A stretch of 58,869 nucleotides of DNA from Anaeromyces robustus (lineage: Eukaryota > Neocallimastigomycota > Neocallimastigomycetes > Neocallimastigales > Neocallimastigaceae): contig MCFG01000414.1 of the NCBI GenBank assembly GCA_002104895.1, positions 1 to 58,869 of the forward strand, read 5' to 3'. Shown here one piece after another: positions 23,417 to 37,034 of this stretch (positions within the stretch are counted from its first letter, which is position 1; the number at the start of each line of letters is the position of its first letter). A program made the position numbers and the translations under genes. The notes beneath the pieces are model-generated. The model saw only the letters and a program-made list of their open reading frames with translations, did not search any database and was not told the origin of the DNA.

Positions 23417-24829
23417 CATTATTATATCTTTATAGAAATATTTATTTATATTTATAAAAGTATAATATTAACAAAAATAAAAAAAACAAGAAATAATTGA
23501 CAATACAACTATAAAATATAATAAAAATAAACAATATCAAAAATCATACATATTATCAATGTTTAAATTAAGTAATAGAATATTTATTTTAAAATTCATG
23601 TAACAGTAAAAATTTTTAGTTTACACTTAAAAAAGGGGCTTATGCCTTTTTTTCTTTTTTTTTTTTTTTTTTAATTTAATTTTAAAAAAGATTATCATAT
23701 TGTTTTATATTAAAAAATTGTTTATTTTTTATTTTAAAATTAAAATAGGAATAAACATGGATAATTTATTGTTCTTCTTACTATTATAATTATAATATTT
23801 TAATATTTTAATTATAATTATAATATTAAGTATTATTTATTTAGTAATAAATTGTTATAAATATTATATAACATTACACATTATAATATCATTATAATAT
23901 TATATTTATTCTTATTTTTATTTTTATTTTTATTCTTATTCTATTTTTATTTTTATTTTTAGTTTTTTTCTTGTATTGAATTTCATTATATATTATAACA
24001 TATTATTAATGCGTATTAATATCTTAATATATGAATAAATTAATTTCTTTTTTCTTTTTCTTTTTTCTTTTTTTTTTAAAAAAAAAAAAAACATTCCATT
24101 ATTATTTTTGTCACATTTTTTTCTTATTCGAAAAATAGAAATTACATCAACTAATGTTATAATATAATAATTAATAGTAATAAAAAGTATGGAATATCAA
24201 CAATGATAATTATTTTAATTGTATTTTTTTATTTATCTATATACTTTTATTAATGAATGAATAATATTAATAATCATTGAATAAAGATAAATGTGTAATG
24301 AATAATAATAAAACTACCATATTTCCCTAAATAATTAACCAATAATAATTAATAGAATAGAAAAAATAAAAATAAATTAAACTGTTTTAATTTATTTTAT
24401 ATAATGTTCAAGGACAAAAATAGAAAGAAATAAAATAAAATAAGAAAAAATGGAGATAATAAATAAATAAATAAATAAATAAATAAGCATCTTATAAATA
24501 TATATATATATAAATTAAATTAAATAAAATAAGATAAAATAAATTAATAAAAATTATGGGCGAAAAAAACAATGTTTATTTTTATTTATATATTCATATT
24601 TTGATATTATTCTGCTTTTTATTCCTTTCCTTTATATCTATATTAATAGGCGTTATTATTGTTTAATAATAATTTTATTTAATATTATATAAAATTTAAA
24701 TATAATTAATAATCTTATTAAATAAAATAATTTTATTTATTAAAATTTTATTATTAATTAATTGTAATATGCGGTTAAATATTAATAATTAAATAATATT
24801 TACCGTATAGTCATTATTATAATCATAAT

Positions 24830-24831
24830 AA

Positions 24832-24871
<40 letters not shown>

Positions 24872-24881
24872 ATTATTATCA

Positions 24882-24918
<37 letters not shown>

Positions 24919-24981
24919 ATTATTATTAACTATTATTAATTATTATTATTATTATTTATTATTATTATTATCTATTATTTA

Positions 24982-25018
<37 letters not shown>

Positions 25019-25170
25019 ATTATTATTAACTATTATTAATTATTATTATTATTATTTATTATTATTATTATTATCTATTATTTATTATTTATATTATTAT
25101 TATCTATTATTATTTATTATTTATTATTTATATTATTATTATCTATTATTTCTATTATTTATTATTATTA
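24830..25170. repeat. Compound TTA/TATT minisatellite
   Basis: TTA microsatellite organised into a higher-order unit of roughly 120 bp (markers ATTAACTATTATTAATT and ATCTATTATTTATT) present at least twice. Confidence 0.75.
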
Positions 25171-26440
25171 TTAAATTTTTTTTTAAAATAATTATTAATA
25201 AACTTCATCATTTCACATTGTTTATAACATTATAATACTTATCTCCAATAAAATAAAAAAGGGTAAATATATATTTGAATATATTTATCTTTATGATATT
25301 GAAATTAAAAATTTAATTAATTTTTTTTTATTTGTTTTTCAAAGATACAAAGATAATCTTTTTTTTTTTTTGTTGTTGTTGTTGTATTCTATTGTGCAAC
25401 ATTTATAACCTTTCAATATTTTGTTCCTTTTTTTTTTTTTTTTAAAGTTTTTTTTTTTTCTTTTGACAAATAATATTCAATTTTTATAATATATTAAAAA
25501 AAATGTATCATATTTATTAATATTATTATTATTTATTATTATTTATTATTTATTATTATTATTGCAGTTCATTGACATCTTTCTATTGAATTTGTAATAT
25601 TTTTTTTGTGTATTTATTAACATTATTAATAATATATTATATAATATTTAATATTTTTGTTTCCTTTTCTTTTAGTTCCTTTCTACAAATTATTATATAT
25701 ATTTTTAAAATTATTAAAAATCTAATAGCATCTATTTATATATAATACCATATTTTATTATATATTAACATATAACAAAAGTTAAATAAATACATCATAT
25801 ATTATAATTTCAATTATTATATTTTATTACAATTATTATATATAAATATTTTTAAAATTTGCATTATTTATGTATATTTATAAATATAAGATGACGATTC
25901 TATTATTTAATATAATAATTTATATATAATATAGATATAATAATTTTTTAAAATAATATTAAAAAATAATCATATTTTTATTTATTAATTATTTTTTAAA
26001 ATATATGTATATATATAATAACATTTATATTTAATTTCTTTTTATTATAAAATATATTTCTTTCATTATGTATTTTTTTAGATTTATTTCTTTTTTTTTT
26101 TTTTTAAAAAAAAAAAAAAGAAAAAAAATTTAATATTTATTTCTATTTATTATTTATAAATATATAAATATATAAATATATAAATTAAATACATATGTAA
26201 TTAATTAATATTATTTTTATTATTTTATTTTTAATTGTTATTATATTTATTACTTTTTTTATCTTTTTGTTTTTTTTTAGTTTAGTTATATTTTATATAA
26301 TTTTTCTTTTACTTTTTTTCTTTTTCTATTTTATTTTTTATTTTATTTTTTTATTATTATTTATTTGTTATTTTTTTTCTTTTTCTATTTTATTTTTTAT
26401 TTAATTTTTATTATTATTTAAATTTTTTTTTATTTTTTGT

Positions 26441-27810
26441 TTAAATTAAATTGATAATAAATATGGTAAGACTAGCAATAATCATAATTATAGCATTATT
26501 ATATTGTTTTATACTACTAGAATCAATATCAACTTGTTGAGTATTAGCCTTTGATGAATTATCATAAGGTAAAGTGGCTAAATCACTTTCAATAACTGGA
26601 TGAATATTAGTAGTATTATTTACTGGAATTATGGTATTTATTGGAGCTATAGTATTAGTTGTAGTAGCAGTCATAGGTAAACTGGTCGCAATAATACCAT
26701 TATTATTAATATTACTATTAATATTACTATTATTATTACTATTATTATTATTATTACTATTAAAAGGATTATTATTATTATTATTATTAATAATAGGATT
26801 ATTTGAAGGTGATGATAATCCTTCTTTATAACCATATGATTTATCTCCTAAACATTCTGCAACTGTAACAAATTTATAATTTTTTAACATACCAGAATTT
26901 ATTATCCAAGGTACTGTTTCTTGAACAGTATGAGATTTAGAATCATGCATATAAACTAAATAATTCTTTTTATTTTGATTAAAAGCTTGTTTTAAATTAG
27001 AAATAGGATCAGCAGAAGTCGTAGCTTTCCAATCTAAAGAATTAACATCATATTTAACAATAATATAACCCATATTTTCAATGGTATTAGCACAATTAGC
27101 ATCACAATTATTCCCTGGTGCTCTAAAATATTTTGGAGTGACACCAATAATTGATTTAACAAATTTATCCATTTTTTCAAATGATTTTTTCATGGTTGGA
27201 ATATCATTTTCTATTACATGTCCATAAGTATGAGAAGCAATTTGATGACCAGATTGATAAGCTTTTTTTATAATATTTTGAACACTTGGGTTTTCATCTG
27301 CATATGGAAAATAATTATGAGCATTAATGAAAAAAGTAGCTTTTACACCATATTTATTAAGAGTATCAATTAATTCATTAGTATATTTTGTTGGTCCATC
27401 ATCAAACTAATTAAATAAATATATTATATATTTATAGATATAAAAATATAAAATACATTACTAAAGAAATAATAAATTATATATAATTATATATATTTAT
27501 ATATCTATATATAATTTATTTTTTTTTTTATTAATTTTATCTTTTAAACGTATAAATAATTATTGAATATTTATTATGTTTAAAAGATAAAATATGGTTA
27601 TATTTAACAATAATATAACCCATATTATCATTTTCCTGAAAAAGAGAAAATAATTATTTTTATATTCTTTTGTTGTTGTTCTTTTTATTTTTTAATACTT
27701 ACAGTTAAAGCAAGAGTACCATCAACTTTACAGGAATGAATTTGTGTACATTGAATTAAACTAGTGGTGGTAGCTAGTATACTTAATAACTTTATATTGA
27801 GTTTAACCAT
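26441..27810 (-). CDS. Polysaccharide (chitin-type) deacetylase, CE4 family, GPI-anchored
   Basis: Two exons on the minus strand, 27810-27703 and 27406-26441, phase 0, 357 residues. Signal peptide MVKLNIKLLSILATTTSLIQ; exon 1 ends ...GTLALT and exon 2 starts FDDGPTKYTN, the same junction as the two other deacetylases. Motifs: FDDGP 37-41, HTYGH (His 95, 99), RAPGNN from about 131, DVNSLDW (Asp 156, 161), YMHD near 188-191. Residues 247-320 are Asn/Ser/Thr-rich with polyasparagine, then a hydrophobic GPI-type tail (AIIMIIASLTIFIINLI). It is clearly diverged from deacetylases 1 and 2, with Asn replacing the basic residue after RAPG. The unusual intron is described separately. Substrate open: chitin or acetylated xylan. 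Confidence 0.9.
27407..27701 (-). other. Intron of deacetylase 3 containing an exon-like insert
   Basis: The full intron runs from GTAAGTATT to ...TTAG. Inside it, about 65 bases after the donor, is a second acceptor (CTCTTTTTCAG) followed by sequence reading ENDNMGYIIVKYNHILSF. That insert shares 26 identical bases (27601-27626) with exon 2 at 27051-27076, where the same peptide NMGYIIVKY is encoded. So the intron carries a duplicated scrap of its own gene. Confidence 0.75.
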
Positions 27811-28637
27811 TTCTTATTATTTAAATATTTTAGTTATAATTTTTTTCCTTAAATTATATTATATTATTATATTTTTTTTTTATTATTATTTTAAAAAAAA
27901 TTAATAATAATAATTGGGCAACTGGTTTTATTGTTTCTATTAAAATGTAATTATTATAATGGAAGAATTTTAATTTATTATTATTTGTTTTATTTTATTA
28001 TATATATATATATTTTGAATTGTTCCATACAAAATTTATAAAAATGAAATTTCAATAAGTAAATATATATATATATATTATATATATTAAATAAAAATAT
28101 TAATTATTAGTAATAATTCTCATATGTTAAAAAAAGTTAAATTTTGAAATTCAATTTCATATTTTTTTTTAATTTAACAATTTACAACTATCAACTTATA
28201 AATGTATATATATAATAAATATTATAATTTTTTTTATGTAATAGCTATTTTATTTTATTTGTTATTAATATTAACCAATATTAAATTGTTTTTATTATTC
28301 TAAATTAGTATTTTATTTTTTGTCTAATGAAATGAATGAAACTTTTTTTTGCTTTATTTTAGTTATTGCTAGTCATAGAAAAATTAAATATAATTAATAA
28401 TTACCAATTTAAAATTGAACTTTTTTTTAATTTTATAATAGAAGGTTTCCTTCCATTATTTATTATTTTTTTAAAAAAAAAAATAGAGAAAAAGAAAATA
28501 AATTGAAAGAAATGTTTTTATAATAATAACTTGAAATAATACAAACTAATTAATATTATTATTTTAATATAATAATAATGAATAAATTAATAATAATTAT
28601 AATTAATAATAATCATAATCATAATAATAATAATTAC

Positions 28638-28671
<34 letters not shown>

Positions 28672-29495
28672 TATAATTATTATTATTATTATTTATTATT
28701 AATTTTAACCAAATTTAAATTGTTTTTATTTCTTAATTAGTATAAATAAAACTTTTTTTTTTTTTTCTTGTTTTATTTTACTTAATGTGGGTCACACAAA
28801 ATTTTGAAATTTTGATTAATAAATTACCATAATCTATAAAATTATATATATAAAATTATATATATATAAAATTAGATTATAGAATAATAATAAAATAATT
28901 ATATTTATTATATAATTTTTAACTTTTTTTTCTTTTTTCAAAATATTTTTTTTTAATATTTTATTTTATTATATCATGATATTTCATGGTAATATATAAT
29001 AATTAACTATAATATAAAAATATTAATTTTCAATATATTAATATATAATAAAACTTTAAAAAATTTAATTAAAAAAAAATAGAAATTTAATTTTCTTTTT
29101 CTAATTTTACTGTTACACAACTAATTTTTTTAATTATGATCATTCCAAATAAATATTGTGATAAAAAAGTATATATTTAATAATTATTATATAATAATTA
29201 TAATATTATAATTATTAATATTATTATTATTTTAAATATTAATTTTTTTATTAAAAATTTTATATTGTTTTGTTTTTGTTTTGCTTTGTTTTATTATTCG
29301 TTAATTAAATATAGTATTATTAATATTATTAATATTGATAATAATTAAATAAATAATAATTAAAATTATTCCATTAAGAGAGTGGATATAAATTCTATTA
29401 AAAAAAATATATAAATAATAGAATTAAATATGATGAATATTTACAGAAAATATATAATAAAATGAGCTTCTTTTTTTTTTTAAATATATTATTAA

Positions 29496-29534
<39 letters not shown>

Positions 29535-30160
29535 TATTTTTAATTAACAATTAATTGATCCTATTTCTTTATAGTTAAGTTTTATTATCCATTTTTATAT
29601 TTGATATGAAAAAAATATTATTAAGAGTTGAATGAATAACATACCAAAAAAAAAAAAAAGAGATATATGATTTTCTATTGATTATTCTTATGATACAATC
29701 TCTTGCATTTTTTTTTTTTTTTTAGTATTATTGGGTACAATGGGAGATATCATATTATTATATACAATTTTTTGATATATGAATGCTTATATAATATTAT
29801 ATTATTATTTATTATATATATTATAAATAATTCAATTATATATATATTATAAATATAATATTAATGATTGATATTATTTATTTATTTATTTATTTATTTT
29901 TTTTTTGAATAAACAGAACTTTTTTTGAATAGTATATGAAATGATTTTTTTTTTTTAGGTCTTATTCTATTTATTTAAAAAAATTTAAGGATAATTGAAG
30001 AGATCGTTAATAATGTGTACTTTAAGAAACTATACGATAAAAAAATTTTTTTTTCTTTTTCTTTTTCTTTTATTCAGTTATAAATCAGCTTTTAACTTTT
30101 CATCTTATTACTATTTTATTTTAATTTTTTTTTGTTTTATTTTATTTTATTTAAAATTAT
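27811..30160. other. Spacer upstream of deacetylase 3
   Basis: No gene. It contains two diverged copies of a promoter-like block (about 28255-28385 and 28695-28800), a TAA microsatellite near 28630-28695, a poly-T run at about 29502-29533, and a short hairpin (AATTCTATTA / TAATAGAATT) near 29391-29425. The frame at 29995-30201 is low-complexity Phe/Leu coding that overlaps the end of the next gene. Confidence 0.55.
28255..28800. repeat. Tandemly duplicated upstream block
   Basis: Copies at about 28255-28385 and 28695-28800 share AACCAA(T)ATTAAATTGTTT, TAAATTAGTAT, AAACTTTTTTTT, TTTATTTTA(G/C)TTA and GTCA(TA/CAC)A. They lie 450-1000 bases upstream of deacetylase 3 on its 5' side, so they may be duplicated regulatory sequence. 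Confidence 0.5.
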
Positions 30161-31849
30161 TTAATAGGAATCTTCTTGCCATAATTGACACAATAAATTA
30201 AATATAGGCTTACAACATTCATAATAATTAAAATTCCAGTCTTTATCATCATCATCATTATTATTCGAATTTATAATTTTAAAGGTATCACTTAAAGTTA
30301 AAATGGAACAACAAGTATTATGAACTAATGCCTCTAATTGTTGAGCTTTTATCATATAATCCATTTCAACATCTTCATCATAAATAATATCTTTACACCA
30401 TTTTATTAATTTATTGTTTTTTATATTATTATGATTTCTTTTCATAAGAATTGTAAAAAATTCATATAACCATTTTTGTATAACTTTTTGTTTAATATCT
30501 CCATAAGTTTCTTCAGCATCTTGTTCAATACCTTTAACACAACATTTACAATATTTAATAATATTAAAAATTATAGGATTTATTTTTTTCTTTATCCCTG
30601 TTTGACTTTCTAAATTTGGATGTTGAATATTTAAACCTTCTTGAGGTAAAGCGTCAGAATTGTTTAATAATAATGATTGTATAATTAATTTAGTATTATT
30701 ATTTTTTAAATTTTTAATATTGGAATCAAAATCAGTCATTATTTTTTGAATTTCTTTGATCATCCAATATAATATTTTCCAACCTGTTTCACTAGGAATA
30801 CATTTATGTAAAAGACATAAAATAATAATTTCAACTTTATAATTTTTATGATTTGGATTGAAAAATAATTCTTGTAAAAGAAAAGAATCATAAAGATGAT
30901 TTTGTATGAAACATTCTATAATTTTAAATGATAAATTTATTCCATCTAAAAGAAAGGCTTCTTCATAATTATTATTATTATTATTATTATTATTATTTAT
31001 ATTTTCTTTTCCATTTTCTATATCTTCAATATTTTTTTCAATTTCATCTTCATTAATATTATTAATTGTATATAAATAAATCCATTCCAATAGAGTTTCT
31101 ACAATTTTTTGTTGAATAGTATCATCTATCATTAAAAAATGATTATTTCGAAAAAGGGTATAAACTATTCTTAATAATGAAACAATAGTTTCTGTTTTTG
31201 ATTCTGAAATATCAAAAAATATTTTAGGTTGAAGAAATTTTTTATTTACATTATTTTTTTCATTATTATCCTTATTATCATCCTTATTATCATTATTGTC
31301 ATTATCACTATTACTATTCTCTTCTTCTTCTTCTATTTTATTTATTTCTATATCTTTATTTTTTTTTCGTTCTTCATAATTTAAATATTGAAGATTATTT
31401 AAAACAAAATTCAATAAATAATCAGCTATACTTTTATAAATATCTAAATGATATTGAGCTTTTTTCAATTTTAAATTCATTTTTTCCATTTCAATTTCTT
31501 CTGTATTTTTATTTTCATTCTCTTTCTCTTTCTCTTTCATTATAATATTATTATCATCCTCCATAACATAAAAAATAAAATATTCTTTTAAAAATATAGT
31601 TGAATATAACAGGTAAAAAATATCCTGTACTTCCTTTAAAAGATTATTATGAAGAGAATTTTCAAGTATAAATATAAATTTTTTATACATATCATAGGTT
31701 TGAAAACTATTCAAAAAAGATTTATGAAAATGTAAATTTTTATCAAGTATTTGTTTTTTTTGTTTTAATTTTTTTTTATTACTAAGTGTTTCACCATTTT
31801 CATAGTTATCATCATCATCATTATTATCATCATCATCATTATCATCATC

Positions 31850-31885
<36 letters not shown>

Positions 31886-32759
31886 TAAACTATTATTTTG
31901 AATATATGTTAATTTACAGAAACCTAATATCAAATTTTTTATAAAACGACAACATGAATAAAGGACTTCAGGATCCATAGACGTTGAAAATATTAAACCT
32001 ACTATATTAATTAATATTTCATTTTCATAAAGCGAATAGTATAAAGATTCAAAACATGCAATATTTCCTAAGATTCCTAAACATAATTCTTGTGTTCTTT
32101 CTAATTTTGTTATAGTCATTAGTTTTAAAAATATTGAAATGGAAGAATCTATACAATTTACTACCAATTTCGAATTTTCTTCTTGACAAGTTATATCCCA
32201 TATAAAACACAAAATTTTTTGTAATTCGTTATCACCGTCTTCTTCCTCATTTTCAAAATTATCTTTTATTATTAAAATTTAAAATAGAAATATAAAAATA
32301 TATATATAAGAATAATTAAAAGGTATTAATTAAATATGATATGACGAATGTTATTTTTTTTTTTTATTATATTATGATTTATTAAATTTAATTTATTTAC
32401 GTGTAAAATAAAATGAAATAATAATAAGAAGAAATATTATCTTATATATAATAAAATCAACAAATATATTTTATGTAAATGAAAAATTTAGTTATATATA
32501 TTATTGCTAATATAATATATTATAACATATATTGAATGAGAAAAATATAATTACCATTAATTTTATTATTTTCATCAACTTTATTCAATTCTATTATATT
32601 GATTATGTCTTTCATTAAAACAACTATTTGTTGATACATATTATATAATTCTTCTTTTTGTTCATTTTCAATGTCATCACTAGAATTATTTATATTATCT
32701 GTATTATTTCTGTTTTTATTATATAAGGAAGAATTTGGATTAGGCGAAGAAGAAGACAT
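30161..32759 (-). CDS. SAAL1-like armadillo-type protein
   Basis: Two exons on the minus strand, 32759-32555 and 32262-30161 (phase 1), 768 residues from MSSSSPNPNSSLY. After an acidic start (DNFENEEEDGDNELQKI) the sequence CFIWDITCQEENSKLVV, LCLGILGNIACFESL and VLYSCCRFIKNLI matches the armadillo-like helical repeats of the SAAL1 (serum amyloid A-like 1) family, including the diagnostic GILGNIACF. Long Asn/Asp low-complexity inserts interrupt the fold (about 180-200 and elsewhere), which explains a length greater than the animal protein (about 470 residues). The conserved frame extends upstream of the chosen ATG (SQNESFYRNPSPPSNTIDYI) to an AAAAAAAG acceptor-like site near 32848, so another 5' exon may exist. 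Role in fungi is unknown. Confidence 0.65.
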
Positions 32760-34125
32760 CTTATCTTCAATATTTTCAATATCATCTATATAGTCAATAG
32801 TATTTGACGGTGGAGAAGGATTTCTATAAAAACTTTCATTTTGTGACTTTTTTTAAAATGTAATTAGACCATTGTTATTTAAACATATTATTTTTATTTA
32901 ATTCTTTTTCTTATTTTTTTTTGTTAAAAAAAATAATATACTATATATTTATATATTATTAAAAATGAATATTTTATATTATTTGAAAAAATACATCAAT
33001 TTACTTTAAACACATATAATTATTTTTCTTTATAAAAAAAAAAAAAAACGCTAATTATAGATAATTGAAATAATTAACTTTTTTTTTTAAAAAAAATATC
33101 TTTAATCTTATTATTTTAATTTAAATAATAGCAATTAAATATATTTTTAATCAAATTTATTATTTATAGGAATTTTAAAAATACTAACCATAATTCACTT
33201 TAAATGTATAAATTTCTTTTGATATTTGTTAATAATACTATTTGTAGAATTATTTTTTATAAAGTTTTTTTTTATTAATAATAATAATCCATAATATTTA
33301 TTATACATTTATTTGGTAAAAATAACAAACATTAAATTATTTAGTACTTATTAACGATTGGTCAAAAGAAAATTTTTAAATAATAAAAAATAGTATATTT
33401 ACATATTTATTCTAACAGTCTCTATTATAACTAAAAGAAAAAGGAAAATAAAAATAAAATATAAAATAATATTATACATAAAAAAAAAAGATAAAAATAA
33501 AAGAATATTATTAATTACAAATCAAAAAATAAAATATTTTTTATATATTTTTATATTTTTTTGTATTACTTATTAGAAAATACCTTTTATATAAATATGT
33601 ATAAATTTACTCTATAGAAATAATAAATTAAATATTAATAAATATTTTAATTTTATTTTATTAATTAAATTAGTACATATTTAAAAAAATGTGGATGTTT
33701 TTTTAATTTTAATATTATATTTTATATTAAATAAATATTATAAACATGTTATATATATATTTATATATTCTATAACTAATAAAAAAAATGATTAAATTTA
33801 ATAATAGTATAATTCAACAAAAAAATAATTATTAAAAAAAAAGTACTTTTTTAAATGGTTATAGACTATTTAATATTAAATGTTCAATATTCAAGTAACT
33901 ATTTTTCTCAATTATATTAAAAAAAAGATATAACTAGGAAAATGAAAAATTAAAAAAAATTGGTTTCTGTAAAAAAAAAAAAAATATTTAAAATTAAAAA
34001 TTTAACTGTTACACAAAATTTTTTATTAAAGATTATTAATAATTATTAATAATAATAAGAAAATAAAAAAATTTTTTAACATTTAAATATTAAAGTAAAT
34101 AAAATGATGTTAGATAAGAAAATAT

Positions 34126-34167
<42 letters not shown>

Positions 34168-36241
34168 TATTAATTAAATATAAATTAAAAATTTTTAAGA
34201 AATTAAATTTCTGTATAGTAATGCATAAATTTATTTTATATTATTAAGGATACATTGTATATAATATTATATAATTATATAATTATAATTATAATAAAAA
34301 CAATAATAATATAATAAAGGATTAATCCATAATATAGAAAAAATATAAAAAGAAAAATATTAATATTTAGAATCTATCCTTAAAAAAATTTTTATTTATT
34401 TATTAAAATTTGTTATTATAATGTCTATTGCTAATTGGTTTTAACATCCCCAAATATTAATATAAATAATAATAAATAATGTTATTTTATCAAAATACGT
34501 AGTACATTACATTATTATATTAAATACGTAATTAATCATATATATGATTTGTAATCATTTCCTTATTTGTATATTTTAAATCTAATTTTTTTTTTTTAAA
34601 AAAAATTTTAATAAATAAATATAGAAATAAAATAATAAATTGATTAATAAATAGTAAATATATATTAATAAATAAATAAATAAATTAGATGTTATATATT
34701 ATATTATATTATGTATAAGATTTTTTCGCCAATCATATACATATATAATATAAAACTTGTGAAAAAAAAAAGAATCAATATAGAATAAAACATATAATGA
34801 TTTACATTAATATATAACATAAAATGTTTTTTTTTTTCATGTTATATATAAAATAATTAAAAATTATATACTGATTGTATATTAGAATTAATTCAAAGTA
34901 ATAATAATATATTTATTAATATTAATAGATTTTTAAACTATTCAAAGCTTATTGTTGTATTTATATTAATATATATAGCATATAAATATAATAAATGTAT
35001 ATATAAACTGTATTTATGATAATTAGTAATTAATACTAATATAGAAAATTCATTATCTATTAATAATATTAAGTTAAGCATAAACTTAAACCATAAAAAC
35101 AATATTAATATATTTTAAACCACAAAAAGAATAATAAAACAGTACAGAATAACCATAAAAAGAATAATAATAACAAAAACAAACAAAATAATAACCATAA
35201 AAAAAACATTATCTTTTAATTAAAATTGGCAGTTTCTTTTTTTTTTTATAATTAGATATTTACTGTGTATTATATTATATTTAATTATATTTATTAATAT
35301 TAAAATAATTAATTATTTCTATTATATTATTTAATTTTTTAATTATTCTATACTAATTAATTAAAATGTTTTATCATAAGCCATATTCAAAACAGATAAT
35401 CTTTTTTTTTTATGACTAACCGTTACTTTTCAAATTAATTCATATTACTAGTTAATTTTTTTTTTAAAAAAATTTTTTCTTTTCTTTTCTTTTTTTTTTT
35501 TAATTCAGTGGGAAAAGCTATTTTCAAGCATAAAAAATCTTTATGTTTATTATTTATTATACAATTTATATATAATATAAATACAATAGAATATTAATAA
35601 TAATGTTACTTAATAATAAGTAAAAAAATTTTAGCATTCTATTATTATATTTAATCATTATTTTTTTTTCATATATTATATTTATTTTAATCAAATGATG
35701 ACATAAAACAAGAAATAGAGCAAATTCATTTTAAAAAGTGGTTTATATATATATATAAAGTATGATTCATATCTTTTATTCTCATTTATAATGATAATAT
35801 AATAGTATTAATATATTAATATTATATATGATTTATTAAATTTATAGATATAAATATTTAAATTTAATATAAATATAAATATAAAAAAATGACTTAGTAA
35901 ATAGCAACAAAATAAAAAAAAAAAAAGATGATATGGAATTTGGATTTTTAATTTTATATAATATGTCAAATTAAGATTTATATTAATACTTATTTATTTA
36001 TAAAGTCTATTATTAGATTATATATATCATTATATATTAATATGTATTTATATATATTATATATATAATATATTCAATTATGTAATATATTTACCAATAA
36101 TATTTTAAATTAATTTATAATTATATAAAATTCTTATTTATTATTTATATATTATTAGAGTAATAATAATTATATAATTATATTGTTTCTTTATTACATA
36201 TTTTATTTATATTATTGTTATTGTTATATTAATTTATTTAA
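32760..36241. other. Gene-free AT-rich region
   Basis: About 90 bases next to 32760 are probably coding, as the 5' continuation of the SAAL1-like gene. The rest holds no gene: A/T homopolymers, a poly-T run at about 34130-34164, and a hairpin with 11-bp arms (ATATATAACAT / ATGTTATATAT) near 34810-34850. Nothing else can be supported. Confidence 0.6.
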
Positions 36242-37034
36242 CTAAAAATCTATTTCTGAAATAAGTTTTCTTGGAGTAGTAATGTTTTCTACACCAATGA
36301 AATCAGCTAAATCTGGTGTGGTATCCTCGACTCAACTATTAACAAAAATTAATTGAGAAAAACTACTATCAAAAAATTATGCTTGTGGTTGAATACTAAA
36401 TGAAGTTAAATAAGCTTCATATGCTTCTTAAGTAGTTTCAATAATTTCGATTTTCTTACCAGTAATTTCAACTAAATTCTTACAGTATCCTTGTATGAGT
36501 AAGCTTTTAGAGCTGTTAGATTATAGGTCTTATTAAAGATGACCTTCCAAAGTTAAAATTGCTGTAACACCCTTAGCTAAATCATTATGAGTAACTAAAT
36601 TAATTTGGTACCTTGAGAAAGAGAATAAAACAGTACGCTTTAAATCTTTTTGAACAACAAATAATCTTAAATATAAAATATGACGTAATATAGTGTATGG
36701 AATTTTTGAAGCTTTAATAGTATATTCAGTTAAAAGGTAAATATAACTATGTTCATGTTTACACTTATCGGCACCAACTATAGTAGTATATAATATATAT
36801 TTAACGTCAGCTTTTACGAGCATTATTAATAACTACTATGTGATCTAAATCTGTAGTTAAAAAAGTATCTTTTTGATAATCCCCATATCTTATTTCAGTA
36901 CCTGTTTTTTTGAATGGAAGAACCTTTTCTTCATTACCGTAAATGACAATAATATCAGATGATTTAAAACCACCTTCTAAAAGGTATTCAATAACTTTAC
37001 TACCATAATGTCTTGTAGATCCAATAATAACAAG
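36242..37034 (-). pseudogene. Decayed NAD(P)-binding oxidoreductase (NmrA / quinone oxidoreductase 2-like)
   Basis: Minus-strand relic of an atypical short-chain dehydrogenase of the NmrA/QOR2 type. Recognisable parts in order: LVIIGSTRHYGSKVIEYLL (Rossmann glycine motif, already degraded from GxxGxxG), IRYGDYQKD, DHIVVINNAR, ADVKYILYTTIVGADK, TEYTIKASKIPYTILRH, VTHNDLAKGVTAILTLEGHL, YNLTALKAYSYKDTV, NLVEITGKKIEIIETT, and a natural C-terminus DLADFIGVENITTPRKLI...DF. It is broken by a one-base insertion in an A run near 36815, two compensating shifts near 36480-36535, and in-frame stops near 36428, 36379 and 36334. Several independent lesions mean real decay rather than one sequencing error. 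A possible splice acceptor (TTTTATTAG) lies just before the first motif. Confidence 0.75.

Larger units (their letters stand above)
22341..26440. other. Long spacer with palindromes, a copied intron fragment and microsatellites
   Basis: No intact gene in 4.1 kb. The first 100 bases are the esterase promoter. Then come a complex block (22556-22650, with AAACTTTA...TAAAGTTT), two perfect palindromes (22694-22784), a copied deacetylase fragment (23171-23294), a MITE-like element (23295-23416), a compound TTA minisatellite (24830-25170), and T-rich tracts up to the deacetylase stop at 26441. A terminator-like AAAAAGG...CCTTTTT stem lies near 23627-23652. Confidence 0.6.
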
